64,000 nucleotides of DNA from positions 1-64,000 of the forward strand of contig NZ_CP031147.1 of the NCBI RefSeq assembly GCF_003342675.1. Reading direction: 5' to 3'. Below are positions 43,385 to 53,164 of this stretch, piece by piece (the first letter of the stretch is position 1; each line of letters opens with the position of its first letter). Below the pieces are notes generated by a model that saw nothing but the letters and a program-made list of their open reading frames with translations, searched no databases and had not been told where the DNA came from. This stretch comes from Haloplanus rubicundus. GTDB taxonomy: Archaea; Halobacteriota; Halobacteria; Halobacteriales; Haloferacaceae. The position numbers and the translations under genes were made by a program.

Positions 43385-43897
43385 CTACTCAGAGAATTCT
43401 TGATCGTCGAGTTCCTCATTTGCGAACTCAATCAACTTCTGTAATCTGTCGTTGAACTGGTCCTCGAATTCGGTGTGGAGCGCATCATCGTACATCCGAA
43501 GAGTTCGTCCTAGCCCGATGGCGGCAAGCCAGTCTCGGAACTGATTGCTGTTCATATCGTCGACGGACATACTCAGCGCATCCGTGTTCGAACCAGCAGC
43601 CCATAGTTGGAGAAGATCGAGGTCATTCACCATCGCTAATCGAGCAAAATCAGCAAATGCTGCGCTCACATCCCGAGATAACTGCGTGTAGGAGACTGAG
43701 TCATGGTCAAGTTCTCGCTCTCCCTCCAGCAGTTCGTTGACGTAAGAAAGCGAGCGCACCGACAGGAATCCCTCTCTATCAATCGCCATCGGTGGATCGG
43801 TTTCCGACTCTGCAATATCGGATAACGCCCGTCCGCAGGATCCGCAATAGTGGTGAACTTCTTTGGCCTGACTTCCGCAATTCGGGCAGTGGAGCAT
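43385..43897 (-). CDS. Zinc-ribbon protein of unknown function
   Basis: The 170-residue protein begins MLHCPNCGSQAKEVHHYCGSCG, a compact zinc ribbon with two CxxC pairs in the first 22 residues. The rest is helical and acidic (SYTQLSRDVSAAFADFARLAM, FRDWLAAIGLGRTLRMYDD). No catalytic motif. It is divergent from the CoiA-like nuclease gene at 44048; the AT-rich gap holds promoters for both. Confidence 0.7.
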   Translation of the reverse strand: MLHCPNCGSQAKEVHHYCGSCGRALSDIAESETDPPMAIDREGFLSVRSLSYVNELLEGERELDHDSVSYTQLSRDVSAAFADFARLAMVNDLDLLQLWAAGSNTDALSMSVDDMNSNQFRDWLAAIGLGRTLRMYDDALHTEFEDQFNDRLQKLIEFANEELDDQEFSE

Positions 43898-44047
43898 ACT
43901 GCAAGCTACGGGTTAGAGGTACTGAGACTTTGCTGGTGGAGATAGCGCAGCATTGGGCCAATAGCATCCGCAGGGTGAGATTGAAATTTGGTGGCTGTAG
44001 GAGAAGATTATATTTAAATCACAAACGAAGTCGGGATATCGGAATAG

Positions 44048-45121
44048 ATGCCCTTCATCGCCCTATCCTCTGCCGAAGAAGGTCGTACTACAGTTCTTCC
44101 AGAGAACGTAGAGGACGGAACGGATGTCATCTGCCCAGCTTGTGGGGGAACAATGCGACCGCGGGGCCCATTCGAGGATGGTCGTGCCCGTCATTTCTAC
44201 CATGTTATCTCTGATCCAGGTATCTCGACAGTCAATTGCTCCGGAGACGAGTCGGATCCGCATCGGAAAATGAAGTCTCTCGCAGTATCAGCGCTACGAC
44301 AGCGGTTTGAACAATACGCTCGCTGCGAACCTGAGGTTACCGTTGATGTTTCCAATACCCCGACGCTTACTGATTCCCGCCGTGCGGATGCTCTCGTCGA
44401 GTTCGCCTCTGATGACGCAAATAACTACCTGGGGCGTGGATTGATCGTTGAGGTGCAATACGCACACGACGACAAGGATCTCGACGCGGTTACGCACGAC
44501 TATCTCTCGGCCGGATATAGCGTCTACTGGGCCAGCCCTGACGATTTTACGAACGATCGATTCCGTATTGAGGAGATGGTCGTCGCATTCGACCAACAAG
44601 CCGAGACTGCCTTTGCAGCTTCGTGGGCAGACCCCCCAAAGGTCGATCCGCCTGAAGAGTATTTGGAGGGTTTCGTGAACTCTGAACCCCTGACCTTCAC
44701 CGACCCGAATCCGGACTGTAACCATACCTGGAAATACGGAGGGAGTGACCTCCACGACCGGTATTTCTGCAAACACTGTCGGCTTGAGCGCTGGAAAGAC
44801 ACTGCTGTAGAGGCGTACATCTACGATGAGTCAACGATCAAGACAAGTTCCGATCTTGCTGACAGAGCTGCTCAAGCAGCGTTCGAACAGCGACAAAAGG
44901 AGAATCATCAACACGTCTGGGAACCCCGCGGCGAGAATCGCTATCGATGCCGGTGTGGCGCCCGACTCAACGAGCACAAGGGAAAGCAGATAATCTCAAA
45001 TGATCCGTTCAAAGATTCCCCCGAAATGACGACCACAGATCCCCGGTACTGCGACCACATCTGGGAACGTGGGGACGGGTGCATGCGCTGTATCTCCTGT
45101 GGCCTCGAGGATCCGCTCTAA
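44048..45121 (+). CDS. CoiA-like nuclease, copy 1
   Basis: The 357-residue protein contains the CoiA-type restriction-endonuclease-like fold: a zinc-binding CPACGG region at about 33-38, ARHFYHV, C..GDESDPHRKMKSLAV, RRADALVEF (Asp of the active site), GLIVEVQYAHDDKDLDAVTHDYLSAGYSVYW (Glu-x-Gln variant of the (D/E)xK signature). The C-terminal third adds zinc-binding pairs (CNH...CKHC, CRCG, CMRCISCG). ATTATATTTAAAT about 40 bases before the ATG is the promoter-like element. The next gene encodes a paralogue. CoiA-like nucleases occur in natural transformation and in phage-defence settings; the neighbouring CBASS genes favour defence. Confidence 0.75.
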   Translation: MPFIALSSAEEGRTTVLPENVEDGTDVICPACGGTMRPRGPFEDGRARHFYHVISDPGISTVNCSGDESDPHRKMKSLAVSALRQRFEQYARCEPEVTVDVSNTPTLTDSRRADALVEFASDDANNYLGRGLIVEVQYAHDDKDLDAVTHDYLSAGYSVYWASPDDFTNDRFRIEEMVVAFDQQAETAFAASWADPPKVDPPEEYLEGFVNSEPLTFTDPNPDCNHTWKYGGSDLHDRYFCKHCRLERWKDTAVEAYIYDESTIKTSSDLADRAAQAAFEQRQKENHQHVWEPRGENRYRCRCGARLNEHKGKQIISNDPFKDSPEMTTTDPRYCDHIWERGDGCMRCISCGLEDPL

Positions 45122-45189
45122 CTAGTTTCATCTTGCTCTGATCTGCAGGCAGGAGAGATTATTTGCTCACTGAGATATTCTTTGCCGGT

Positions 45190-46413
45190 ATGCCCTTCCG
45201 CGGTCGTCGTGACGGTCGACCGGTCGTCCCCGCCATTATCGACAATGGAGAAGCCGTCACCTGTCCGGTATGCGGCGGGACGATGTACCCCCGATCGGCG
45301 CCGGGCAAGTCCCGACACTTCTACCACGTATCAGACGACGCCGGCCAGCGCTGCTCGAATAGCGGCGAGTCGGAGACCCACGAACATGCAGTCGCTCGTG
45401 TCGAGGTCGCTCTGCACCAGCAATTCGGAGAAAACGCCCTCATCGAGACAGAGGTGGACGTCGACATATCCGAAGTGCCGACACCTGTGACCGAACGCCG
45501 GGCCGACGCACTCGCGACCTTTGACGATTGGAACCCTTACTTCGGGGAAGGGATCGCCGTTGAGGTACAGCACAGCCACGAGGACAAGGACGTCCATCAG
45601 GTGACGCATGACTACTTGACCGCTGGGTACTCGGTCGTCTGGATACGCGCGGCAACAGTCCTTCTCGATACGTTCAACTACGACACGGTCGGTGCCGAAT
45701 TTGAGCAAGATGACGGCTCTGGATACGCCCAACGGACGAGCAAAGCATGCCGATTTACGAACTGCCAAGCGCTCCTCTACGACGGGGAACATGCGTGGGG
45801 GCGCGTGCCGCCCTATGCCCATCCCCGCGGACGGGATGACCTGATTACGTACGATATCTGTACTGCTCAGGGTTGCGAGCTACGCCGGCTTCACGAGCCC
45901 GACGGCAGTTACACCTACACCGCGAGCGACGAGCACGGCCCCGACTTTCCCCTGAAAGCGCTCAAGAACGCAATTGTCCGTGAGTACGACCGAGACCCGT
46001 TCTGGAAGTGGGCAGGAAGCCAATATCATAACGCGCAGGTGGAGAAACTGCTTGCGACACGACCTGAGATAGAGCGCTGTCGGGGGCCGAAGGGGTTTCA
46101 CGAATGGGGACGGCGAGAAACACTCTGGACGAACCATTTCGACCAGCCGTTAATCGAACTCCGCGAGTGTATGTACTGTCCCGTTCGGTTAGTGACGAAC
46201 CATCGAGGGCGGTCAGGACACAGTACATTCTGTCTCTACGGTCGAGAGCCCGATGTGGACTGGGACGACGTGTATTTCCAGGCCAGCCCTCCCGAGTGCG
46301 ACCACTATCTCTACGACGAGGATGCGATCGAAGATTACTGCCCTAAGTGCGGTGCGACGATGGAATCCTCAGATACAACTCTCCGCGACCACACAAGTTG
46401 GATTCCACCATAA
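45190..46413 (+). CDS. CoiA-like nuclease, copy 2
   Basis: Starting at the ATG at 45190 (TATA-like ATTATTTG about 30 bases upstream), the 407-residue protein repeats the layout of the preceding gene: CPVCGG at the N-terminus, SRHFYHVSDD, SGESETHEHAVARVEVAL, TERRADALATF, GIAVEVQHSHEDKDVHQVTHDYLTAGYSVVW, then zinc-binding motifs near the end (CMYCPVRL, CPKCGATM). The two genes are tandem paralogues separated by 68 bases with separate promoters, and differ mainly in their C-terminal thirds. The shared active-site residues Asp and Glu-x-Gln are preserved. Confidence 0.75.
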   Translation: MPFRGRRDGRPVVPAIIDNGEAVTCPVCGGTMYPRSAPGKSRHFYHVSDDAGQRCSNSGESETHEHAVARVEVALHQQFGENALIETEVDVDISEVPTPVTERRADALATFDDWNPYFGEGIAVEVQHSHEDKDVHQVTHDYLTAGYSVVWIRAATVLLDTFNYDTVGAEFEQDDGSGYAQRTSKACRFTNCQALLYDGEHAWGRVPPYAHPRGRDDLITYDICTAQGCELRRLHEPDGSYTYTASDEHGPDFPLKALKNAIVREYDRDPFWKWAGSQYHNAQVEKLLATRPEIERCRGPKGFHEWGRRETLWTNHFDQPLIELRECMYCPVRLVTNHRGRSGHSTFCLYGREPDVDWDDVYFQASPPECDHYLYDEDAIEDYCPKCGATMESSDTTLRDHTSWIPP

Positions 46414-46608
46414 ATTAGGGTCCAATCATACGATCCAATTCACTAGCCTAAAATGGTTAGAAGCGCTTGCGAGTAAAGAGAACGCGGGTCCGAGAGACTC
46501 ACTTGCTCCAGTAGATGGTGAGTCTACACTTTGAGAACGCCTTGATATTGATACAACAACAAGAGATCCATCTATTTGTGTAGGGATTAGAAGACCCATC
46601 TTCTGCTA

Positions 46609-47901
46609 TTATGATAGCTGCGCTGCAGTTTCATAGGTTCTGCTTCCGCTTTCGGTGTCAAGGATATACGTCTGAATTGTGGGAGAAGTGTTAGTCATCT
46701 GTCCAAATAAGAACGCAAGTCCAGCTGGCGTGGCCATAAAGAGATGAATGGTAGACGTTTCTGGAAGGCGATTCATCGCATCCCGAAGGTCCTGCTGGAA
46801 TACTTTTGCCGCATGTGCTGCTTCAGGAGCTGTTAATCGGTCTTTTGAGTCCTCCTCAAATCCGAATTCCAGAATACCATTAAAGTCCGGTAGTTTGGAT
46901 TTCGTTTTTCCGACTTCCGGCTTCACATCATCGGTGATGTTCACTAGAACCGCAAGGTCTGAAGCAGTTCGATCAATCTCTTCGAGGTCGCTCTGTAAGT
47001 TGCTCTCTTCCAGGTTTAGATTGAGCCGCCATGACGAAAAATTCCCATCCTGATCTGGTTGCATCCACGCAGTACTAATCCCTCGTGTCTCCGGAAGGCA
47101 GTATCCGAGCGAGAATACTGCCGGGAGATTGGCCCGCCCTCGAAAACGAAGCTCTCTTCCTGGAGTCTCTTGCTGAAGATAATCGGTCGTTGTACGTAAC
47201 GCTGGGAGTAACTGCTCATTCCATAGGGATCCATCTGGTATACCGTCGTCAAAGTGGGGTGACCAATCAATACTCACGGCTAGCTGAATATCATGGGAAG
47301 GTTTAACATACGTGTCCAGAGAGCATTCTACTGGTGAATTAGACGACAGACGATTGTGGATACATTGTAGTCGACGCTCCAACACAGCATCAACTACAGC
47401 ATCAAGAGGCGGAAGCTGACTGCTGGTCTTCTGGTTCTGTCCCAATTTGTCTAATATCGAGTTAATGATTCGGCCAATAGCTGAGGAGGAAGAAGAAGTC
47501 TCCTCCACTTCCAAAGACTCCATATACCAATGGGAAAGGTCGTATGGGGATTCTGCTTTGGACAAGATTGTTTCCGCCTCGTCATAATCAACACCCGGAG
47601 CTAGAACAACAACGACAAAGAACTCATCATCACCCCGCCACCGTTTGTGAAGTTCAGGGAGTTCTGTCTTGAGAATGACCGGGGACTGAGTAACATCACT
47701 ACTTATAATTGCGACACCACCAGCCAGGTTCGAGTCTTGGAGATCTTCTCGGATTTGTTGCTCTAATGGATCTGGACCGATGTCGTGAACGTCACGCCAA
47801 ACAGGTATCCCGTGATTCCGGAGGGCAATTTCCAGCTTTTCGGCTAAATTCTGTTGTGAATGTTTGTAGCTAATGAAGACATCCCCAGCTGGATTAGTCA
47901 T
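46609..47901 (-). CDS. TIR-SAVED effector of CBASS
   Basis: The 430-residue protein starts with a TIR domain (VFISYKHSQQNLAEKLEIALRNHGIPVWRD, then GGVAIISSDVTQSPVILKTEL) at about 7-150. The C-terminal half (about 195-425) is a SAVED domain, recognisable by the late segment IHLFMATPAGLAFLFGQM and the preceding LAVLVNI. In CBASS such proteins bind the cyclic oligonucleotide and the TIR cleaves NAD+, killing the infected cell. The ATG overlaps the stop of the E2-E1-JAB gene by 4 bases, as expected for a coupled operon. Confidence 0.85.
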   Translation of the reverse strand: MTNPAGDVFISYKHSQQNLAEKLEIALRNHGIPVWRDVHDIGPDPLEQQIREDLQDSNLAGGVAIISSDVTQSPVILKTELPELHKRWRGDDEFFVVVVLAPGVDYDEAETILSKAESPYDLSHWYMESLEVEETSSSSSAIGRIINSILDKLGQNQKTSSQLPPLDAVVDAVLERRLQCIHNRLSSNSPVECSLDTYVKPSHDIQLAVSIDWSPHFDDGIPDGSLWNEQLLPALRTTTDYLQQETPGRELRFRGRANLPAVFSLGYCLPETRGISTAWMQPDQDGNFSSWRLNLNLEESNLQSDLEEIDRTASDLAVLVNITDDVKPEVGKTKSKLPDFNGILEFGFEEDSKDRLTAPEAAHAAKVFQQDLRDAMNRLPETSTIHLFMATPAGLAFLFGQMTNTSPTIQTYILDTESGSRTYETAAQLS

Positions 47902-50264
47902 TGAGAGTCACCTACTCTCGCATTCGGGAAGTTAATATCTAAATCAAAACTACTCGTCGGTCTACTTGGACCATCTGGCGGTCCGATATGCTCAAGTTCC
48001 TCATAATCACGATTTCGGTGGAAGAGATAGGCTCTGACGGCAAGCGTCTCTGACGGGTTTCCGCCGACAAGGAACATAATCGGATGGGGACATCCATACT
48101 CATCAGTCGAAGCAATTTCGTTCATTTGAGCCCGGTCTGAAGAACTCAGCTCCGCAGATCCGCCGGGGTGATAGTGCCATTCTCCCAGATAGTGAATACC
48201 CAGACTATCACGAGCCTCTCGCAACCACTCGTCGACGCGTTCAGTACCTCTGGTGAAAGTTGTGGATCCTTGATTGGAATCTCGTGGCGGATCACTGGCA
48301 CGGATAATCCGTGCGACCGTTTGCTCTAGAGCAGTCCCAGCTAAAATTCCCCCTGTCTCAAGCGGATCTGCCTCGACGCAGATATCAACAATCGCTCTTA
48401 AACAACTAGCAGGTATCTCTACCGACACCTCAGAATCTGGGGCCACCCATTTTTCAATATCCTGAAATGGCGGCTCTGCCTCTGAAATCGTAGGCGTGCC
48501 ATCGTCCCCAGACTCAAGGACTCTGAATTCAGTTCCCCGAAGACCTAACGATGTATCCTGTTCAAGTAGGCGTGTAATCGTTCCAGCCCATATCATGACT
48601 TGATCCATACGAATCACTGATGCTGGATGCCAGCAGCCAACGCGCTCAGGAACTGCGTCTTCACCAGGTTGCCACTCAATCTGTTCCTGCAACCGCCACG
48701 GTTCGAATTCTTCTTGAAACTGACTAGCCGGAAAACTCAGAGAGTATGATGCGAAATAGAATAACCGGTTTGCTCGTCTACCCATAGACGCCGAACAGAA
48801 GAGAACCGGCTCCTCCCACCTACAGGAATTCAGCGCTTGAAGAACAGAATTTGAGGCCGTACAATCGATTACCACATCTACAGATTCAACCACCTCTAAT
48901 TGGTCGTCTTCCTCCAAAGGAAATGAAACAGAAAATCCATCAACATCGATATGCGGTGATACCGAGTTAAGCCTATTCGCGAGCGCCTCAGCTTTATTCT
49001 CTCCCACTTCAGGGAGGGTTAACGTGTGTCTCGCTAGATTGCCAATTTCAAAGGTTTCCCCATCGACAATAGTGAGGTCGTGACATCCGTCCCGTACTAA
49101 TCCCTCAACAACGGTACTCCCGAGTGCACCGGCACCAATAAGAAGAACACTAGCTTCACGAAGCGGATCTTGGATATGCCCCCGACGAGAGAGCTGTTCG
49201 CGAGCCCAGTTGTCTGAATCAAGCCAACGGATAGAATCTCGAGAAAGATCTACTCTAGCCGCGATTTCCTTTCCTCTGGGGGTTTCCCTAAACCCGGGTA
49301 ACTCAGATGCGGATCTAACATCAGAGAGTTCGATACCCTGCCAATGGATGAGTTCCGAGGATCCTCCGACCTCACTAGGAATTGGAAACCCTAAGAGGAG
49401 ACAATTGAACGCATCATCTTCGACGATAGAATCTATATTTGCCCGGAGTTCAAATGGATCAATAGAGGAATCCTCCAGTAAGTTTGCCAAATCACTCCAA
49501 GTTTCAGGCACCTCCCAAGGAGGCTCGATTGGGGGATCCTCCAGTAACAGCCATGCTCCACGAGTCTGAGAACAGATATGTGAACTAATGTATTCTCCCC
49601 ACTCCGGATGATACACGACATTGTCGTCTTCATCTCGGAACTGCTCCGTAAGGAAGACATCTGACGGCTCGGTAAGCCCCACGAAGTCAACGAACCCCCA
49701 ATTACCAAACTCGGATCGCCAAAGTTCGAGGGATTCCGCTGTTTCATTGAATGCGACTCGATTCTGAGGAGCAGTGTTCGTGCTGAATATCGGAAGTTCA
49801 AATGGCTCTCCTTCCTGACGGAGTTCTCCCTTAGATGCTGCTTCTAACCACGACAGAGCCCGTTCCAAGTGCCATCGAAGACGTCCATCCGGAGAATTTG
49901 GTTCCCCCGTTGCGCCCGATCGCCCGATAATATGTCCGTAGCGAGCCACACAGATGTTCCCTCTTCTCCAAGGAGTATCTTCGTCGCCTGCTACGTTGAG
50001 GCGTTGGTGAGGGTAAGTGGCTGTGGTACTCCCTTCTTCAGCAGGGTAAATCCGAATGCTACCTCCAGGATAGGTCGGGTCGATAAGAACGAACCACGTG
50101 GACTCCTGTGGAATTTGAGAGGTGGCCTCAATTTCGTCTGGTTGAAGCTTGACTTCAAGAACCCATTTTGATCCCTCTTCGTGCTGAAACGGGCCTTCAA
50201 CAACCGTGACACCATCAAGGGAATCGAGCGAAGAGACAGCTGCTGTGAGTTCAGAGGGTGGCAT
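47898..50264 (-). CDS. Fused E2-E1-JAB protein of CBASS (Cap2-Cap3 type)
   Basis: One 788-residue polypeptide joins three ubiquitin-pathway domains: an N-terminal E2-like domain (about 1-160; H..RLN and GNICVARYG with the candidate Cys at about 105), an E1-like ThiF domain (about 355-590; VLLIGAGALGSTVVEGL, then LTIVDGETFEIGNLARH) and a C-terminal JAB/JAMM protease (about 630-760; GGILAG, HYHPGGSAELSSSD). In type II CBASS, Cap2 conjugates the CD-NTase to targets and Cap3 removes it, usually as separate genes; here they are one protein. A GTG at 50267 gives an alternative start one codon upstream. It lies 17 bases after the CD-NTase gene and overlaps the TIR-SAVED gene. Confidence 0.85.
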   Translation of the reverse strand: MPPSELTAAVSSLDSLDGVTVVEGPFQHEEGSKWVLEVKLQPDEIEATSQIPQESTWFVLIDPTYPGGSIRIYPAEEGSTTATYPHQRLNVAGDEDTPWRRGNICVARYGHIIGRSGATGEPNSPDGRLRWHLERALSWLEAASKGELRQEGEPFELPIFSTNTAPQNRVAFNETAESLELWRSEFGNWGFVDFVGLTEPSDVFLTEQFRDEDDNVVYHPEWGEYISSHICSQTRGAWLLLEDPPIEPPWEVPETWSDLANLLEDSSIDPFELRANIDSIVEDDAFNCLLLGFPIPSEVGGSSELIHWQGIELSDVRSASELPGFRETPRGKEIAARVDLSRDSIRWLDSDNWAREQLSRRGHIQDPLREASVLLIGAGALGSTVVEGLVRDGCHDLTIVDGETFEIGNLARHTLTLPEVGENKAEALANRLNSVSPHIDVDGFSVSFPLEEDDQLEVVESVDVVIDCTASNSVLQALNSCRWEEPVLFCSASMGRRANRLFYFASYSLSFPASQFQEEFEPWRLQEQIEWQPGEDAVPERVGCWHPASVIRMDQVMIWAGTITRLLEQDTSLGLRGTEFRVLESGDDGTPTISEAEPPFQDIEKWVAPDSEVSVEIPASCLRAIVDICVEADPLETGGILAGTALEQTVARIIRASDPPRDSNQGSTTFTRGTERVDEWLREARDSLGIHYLGEWHYHPGGSAELSSSDRAQMNEIASTDEYGCPHPIMFLVGGNPSETLAVRAYLFHRNRDYEELEHIGPPDGPSRPTSSFDLDINFPNARVGDSQ

Positions 50265-50281
50265 CACTAGTCTAAGAATTG

Positions 50282-51397
50282 TTATGCAAATCGCTGGTCC
50301 GAGACACTCGTTGATTTTGAGGAGGAGTCGAGATTGACAGATTTTTCTCCACCATCATCAGAATCGCCATTTCCGTATTCAGGGAAGGAATCGCCAAGAA
50401 GATCAGACCACAGATCCCGTGATACCGACTTATCGTCTTCTTCGTATGCTTCTCGAGCTAACGTTGCTGCCTCCCCAGCTGCTTCATGGAAGGCAGCAAA
50501 GTCGTCTCCGTCAATTCGAGCAAACACGTCGATCTGCGGAAGTCCTCGAGCAGGGAGAGTGGGTGTGTCATTCATCCGAGCTTCATTTGCATAGCGCTGT
50601 TCAATAGTTTCGAAAGTACAAACGATCCCCTCAGCAACGCTATCGATATAATCAGGACAGCACTCGCCGACTAAATGCTCGAGGGGGTATCCCTTTGGGC
50701 GTTCAGGTTCAGGAATCTGAGTTCTTCGCCACCATTTGATTGCTTTGACGACGTTTACGTAATGACCGTCTGTTAGGTCGTTCTTTTTTAGGGTCCACTC
50801 GATTGTGGCGATGGGGTGTGTTTTATCCCACTCTTCGAGCCGTCGGTCCGGAATATCAAGTGGCTCGTCTCGCCACTCTTCCTCATTCTCGTCAAGAGTC
50901 AGTCCAAATGCTTCAGCAACTCGGCTTGATTGGTTTGTGTCCAATCCTTCGCCGACCTCTAAACCGCCAACCGAACCGTCTGGCCGAAGGGCTGCTTTAG
51001 CTGCCTCACTGGGGGACGCAGTCAACACTAGATCAATCTCAATACGGTCTTGGTCAATCTCATAGGCCCGATCCTTCCTGGTCCACTGGCCTTCATAGTG
51101 CTCTTCTAAGAAAGGCTCACATTTTTCCATAGCTTCTCGTGGGGTTACCTCGTCTTTGTCCAGGTCTGTAACGAATACAATATCAACATCCGATTTTTCA
51201 TCTCCAATAGGTCTGACGGCAGTCCACCGCCGATAACTCCCTTGAAGGAAATCCCCAACATAGAATTCAGTTATTGGGTCGTCATTTCGGAGTAATTCAC
51301 GCAGGGTTTCGTGCCCCTCCTTGTAATCCTCAATATGCTGGTCTGAGGGACGGATATTCGTCAGAAAAGTCTCAAAAAGCGACGGAAGGGTTGACAT
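50282..51397 (-). CDS. CD-NTase (cGAS-like cyclic nucleotide synthase) of CBASS
   Basis: The 371-residue protein shows the nucleotidyltransferase signature GSYRRWT at 53-59 followed by a D-x-D (SDVDIVFV, D70 and D72) and a third carboxylate in IEIDLVL (D122), the catalytic triad of the Pol-beta-like CD-NTase family. It synthesises a cyclic oligonucleotide alarm signal on infection. The C-terminal about 50 residues are acidic and Ser-rich, with a tail ending in DQRFA that may be the site conjugated by the E1-E2 partner, as described for Cap2 systems; this is inference. It is the first gene of the three-gene operon. Confidence 0.85.
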   Translation of the reverse strand: MSTLPSLFETFLTNIRPSDQHIEDYKEGHETLRELLRNDDPITEFYVGDFLQGSYRRWTAVRPIGDEKSDVDIVFVTDLDKDEVTPREAMEKCEPFLEEHYEGQWTRKDRAYEIDQDRIEIDLVLTASPSEAAKAALRPDGSVGGLEVGEGLDTNQSSRVAEAFGLTLDENEEEWRDEPLDIPDRRLEEWDKTHPIATIEWTLKKNDLTDGHYVNVVKAIKWWRRTQIPEPERPKGYPLEHLVGECCPDYIDSVAEGIVCTFETIEQRYANEARMNDTPTLPARGLPQIDVFARIDGDDFAAFHEAAGEAATLAREAYEEDDKSVSRDLWSDLLGDSFPEYGNGDSDDGGEKSVNLDSSSKSTSVSDQRFA

Positions 51398-51461
51398 ATA
51401 GTAACAACACTCCTACTGGCTCATAATGGTCACGAGAGAGGAGTGAAAGTGGAATGGTTTT

Positions 51462-52706
51462 CTATAAGCCAGAATCGATTTCTTCGAGAGCTTCAGTAGC
51501 CACATCGCCTAGTTCGCCCGCTTCGATGTGCGAATACCGTTCACGAACCATTTCTTCGGAGTTGTCGAGATATCGAGCAGCGACCGTATACCCGAACGCG
51601 CGAACTAGCACCTCGCCCATCCCACGACGGCCACCGTGCGGAGCAAGATAATCGTGTTTCGGATGGTCGATATCGATTTCTGCGGCCCCCGAGAGCCGTT
51701 GGAGAATGGACCGTGCGCCGTCGGTCGTAATCGACGGCGGTCGAATATCCTCATCGAGCGCTAGCAGGAGGTCACGAGCGTACTCCTCACGACGCTCAGT
51801 AATTGCTTCCGAGCGTTCCCCTCGTTCGGCTAGCTCTTCGCGGACGAGTTCTGCGAGCGTCCGTTGGTCGAACGTCGGAAACACGGGCCAGCGCTCCGTC
51901 GGCGGGTCCATCAGCTGGCGGTAGCTTCGCAGCGGCGAGATCACCGGGTCGGGGAGACTCGCGGCGTCCCACTGCTGTTTCTTCCGGTAGACATCCATAC
52001 TCCCGTCCTCGAGCGAGAGATCCTCCCAGCGGACGCCGCGCCGGCGCGGGTCGTTCGGGTCCCGAAGGAACTCCCCAACCCGAACGGCGGTGTACGCGAG
52101 GACGAACACGAGGGTTCGGTCACGGGCCGCCTTCAGCGCCGCGTAGCGCGCTCGCTGTTTGTCGAGGGGGGCAGTATCCTCCGGGAATGTCGTGTACGCC
52201 TCGATGGCGTCGCGGGATCGTTCGTCGACGTGGCGGGTGAGGGCGTGGCGCTGTTCGGACGTCCAGGCCTGCTGATCGCCGGGCTTGCGGCCGTCGTCCT
52301 CCGGCAGTGGCGCCATCGCACTCGCTCGTTGTGCGTAATGCGCTTCGAGATACCCCTCGTTGACGCACCAGCCACACCACGCAGAGATATAGCGATAATA
52401 GGTTTGTACCGTGTTCTGTTTGAGTCCCCGATCGCCGGCAAGATGCCGGGCGTACTCCCGGAACACGCGTTCGTCGAGATCGTCGAACGTGGGGTCGCGG
52501 TCGACATCATCGGGGACGACCCCGGTCCAGTCGTCGTTACTCCGGTCGCCAGCGGCCCACTCGGCGAACCGCTCGAGTTCGCGAGCGGCGTTTCGTCGAT
52601 AGTTCCCACCGTCCCCACCGCGGCCTTTCCCCTTGTCCTGGAGGTAGCGCTCGAAGGAATTCGCGAGTGGCTGATCGGCACGGTTTCGAGGTGTACCCGG
52701 AGTCAT
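51462..52706 (-). CDS. Tyrosine recombinase (integrase)
   Basis: From the ATG at 52706 the 414-residue protein has a SAM-like N-terminal core-binding domain (SFERYLQDKGKG..., KQNTVQTYYRYISAWCGWCVNEGYL) and a C-terminal catalytic domain with Arg in TAVRVGEFL, HGGRRGMGEVLVR (His-x-x-Arg) and a Tyr in RYSHIEAGE. Such enzymes integrate or excise mobile elements. The ATG overlaps the stop of the TumE-like gene by 4 bases, so the enzyme is translated from the toxin-like/HTH operon. No tRNA-type attachment site was seen beside it. Confidence 0.8.
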   Translation of the reverse strand: MTPGTPRNRADQPLANSFERYLQDKGKGRGGDGGNYRRNAARELERFAEWAAGDRSNDDWTGVVPDDVDRDPTFDDLDERVFREYARHLAGDRGLKQNTVQTYYRYISAWCGWCVNEGYLEAHYAQRASAMAPLPEDDGRKPGDQQAWTSEQRHALTRHVDERSRDAIEAYTTFPEDTAPLDKQRARYAALKAARDRTLVFVLAYTAVRVGEFLRDPNDPRRRGVRWEDLSLEDGSMDVYRKKQQWDAASLPDPVISPLRSYRQLMDPPTERWPVFPTFDQRTLAELVREELAERGERSEAITERREEYARDLLLALDEDIRPPSITTDGARSILQRLSGAAEIDIDHPKHDYLAPHGGRRGMGEVLVRAFGYTVAARYLDNSEEMVRERYSHIEAGELGDVATEALEEIDSGL

Positions 52707-53161
52707 GATTCTTCGTTCGCGTACTGGTAGGTCGGACGGACGTCCTCGAGAAGTTCTTCGATGATTTCCCAAAGGATCAGGGAGGGGGTCTCGTGCTTGA
52801 ATCTAATTCCCCAGCGGTCCTCCGTATTGGCGGTTGAGTATTGAAAATGCGCCTGTCCGAGATTGGGATGGTCCTCGTCTTGGTGCCAGCCGGCGTGAAA
52901 GCCCGTGTTCGGATCCGTGTAGTTGATACGGAACCAATCGTCTGGATCCTGTCGATACCACTTGATGGTGAGTTCCGGTGAATCAGGACCTGTCGGGGGA
53001 TCAAGACGGCCCGGAGCGAAAATCGCTCGCAGCTGCTTGGCCTCGATATCATCAGGAACGAACTCGACCGCCGTGATCTGTGGCACACGATCGAGGACAT
53101 CCCGCTTTAGCTGCGCATAGAGGTTCGCGTTCGGATCACCACCTGGATGCGGGACAGACAT
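52703..53161 (-). CDS. TumE-like protein, second copy
   Basis: The 152-residue protein contains WFRINYTDPNTGFHAGWHQDEDHPNLGQAHFQ, the same core motif as the protein at 33283-33729. It is 3 bases after the HTH gene and overlaps the integrase by 4 bases. The recurrence of the same pairing supports a toxin-type function linked to an HTH antitoxin or regulator. Family assignment to TumE is tentative. Confidence 0.6.
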   Translation of the reverse strand: MSVPHPGGDPNANLYAQLKRDVLDRVPQITAVEFVPDDIEAKQLRAIFAPGRLDPPTGPDSPELTIKWYRQDPDDWFRINYTDPNTGFHAGWHQDEDHPNLGQAHFQYSTANTEDRWGIRFKHETPSLILWEIIEELLEDVRPTYQYANEES

Positions 53162-53164
53162 CCG

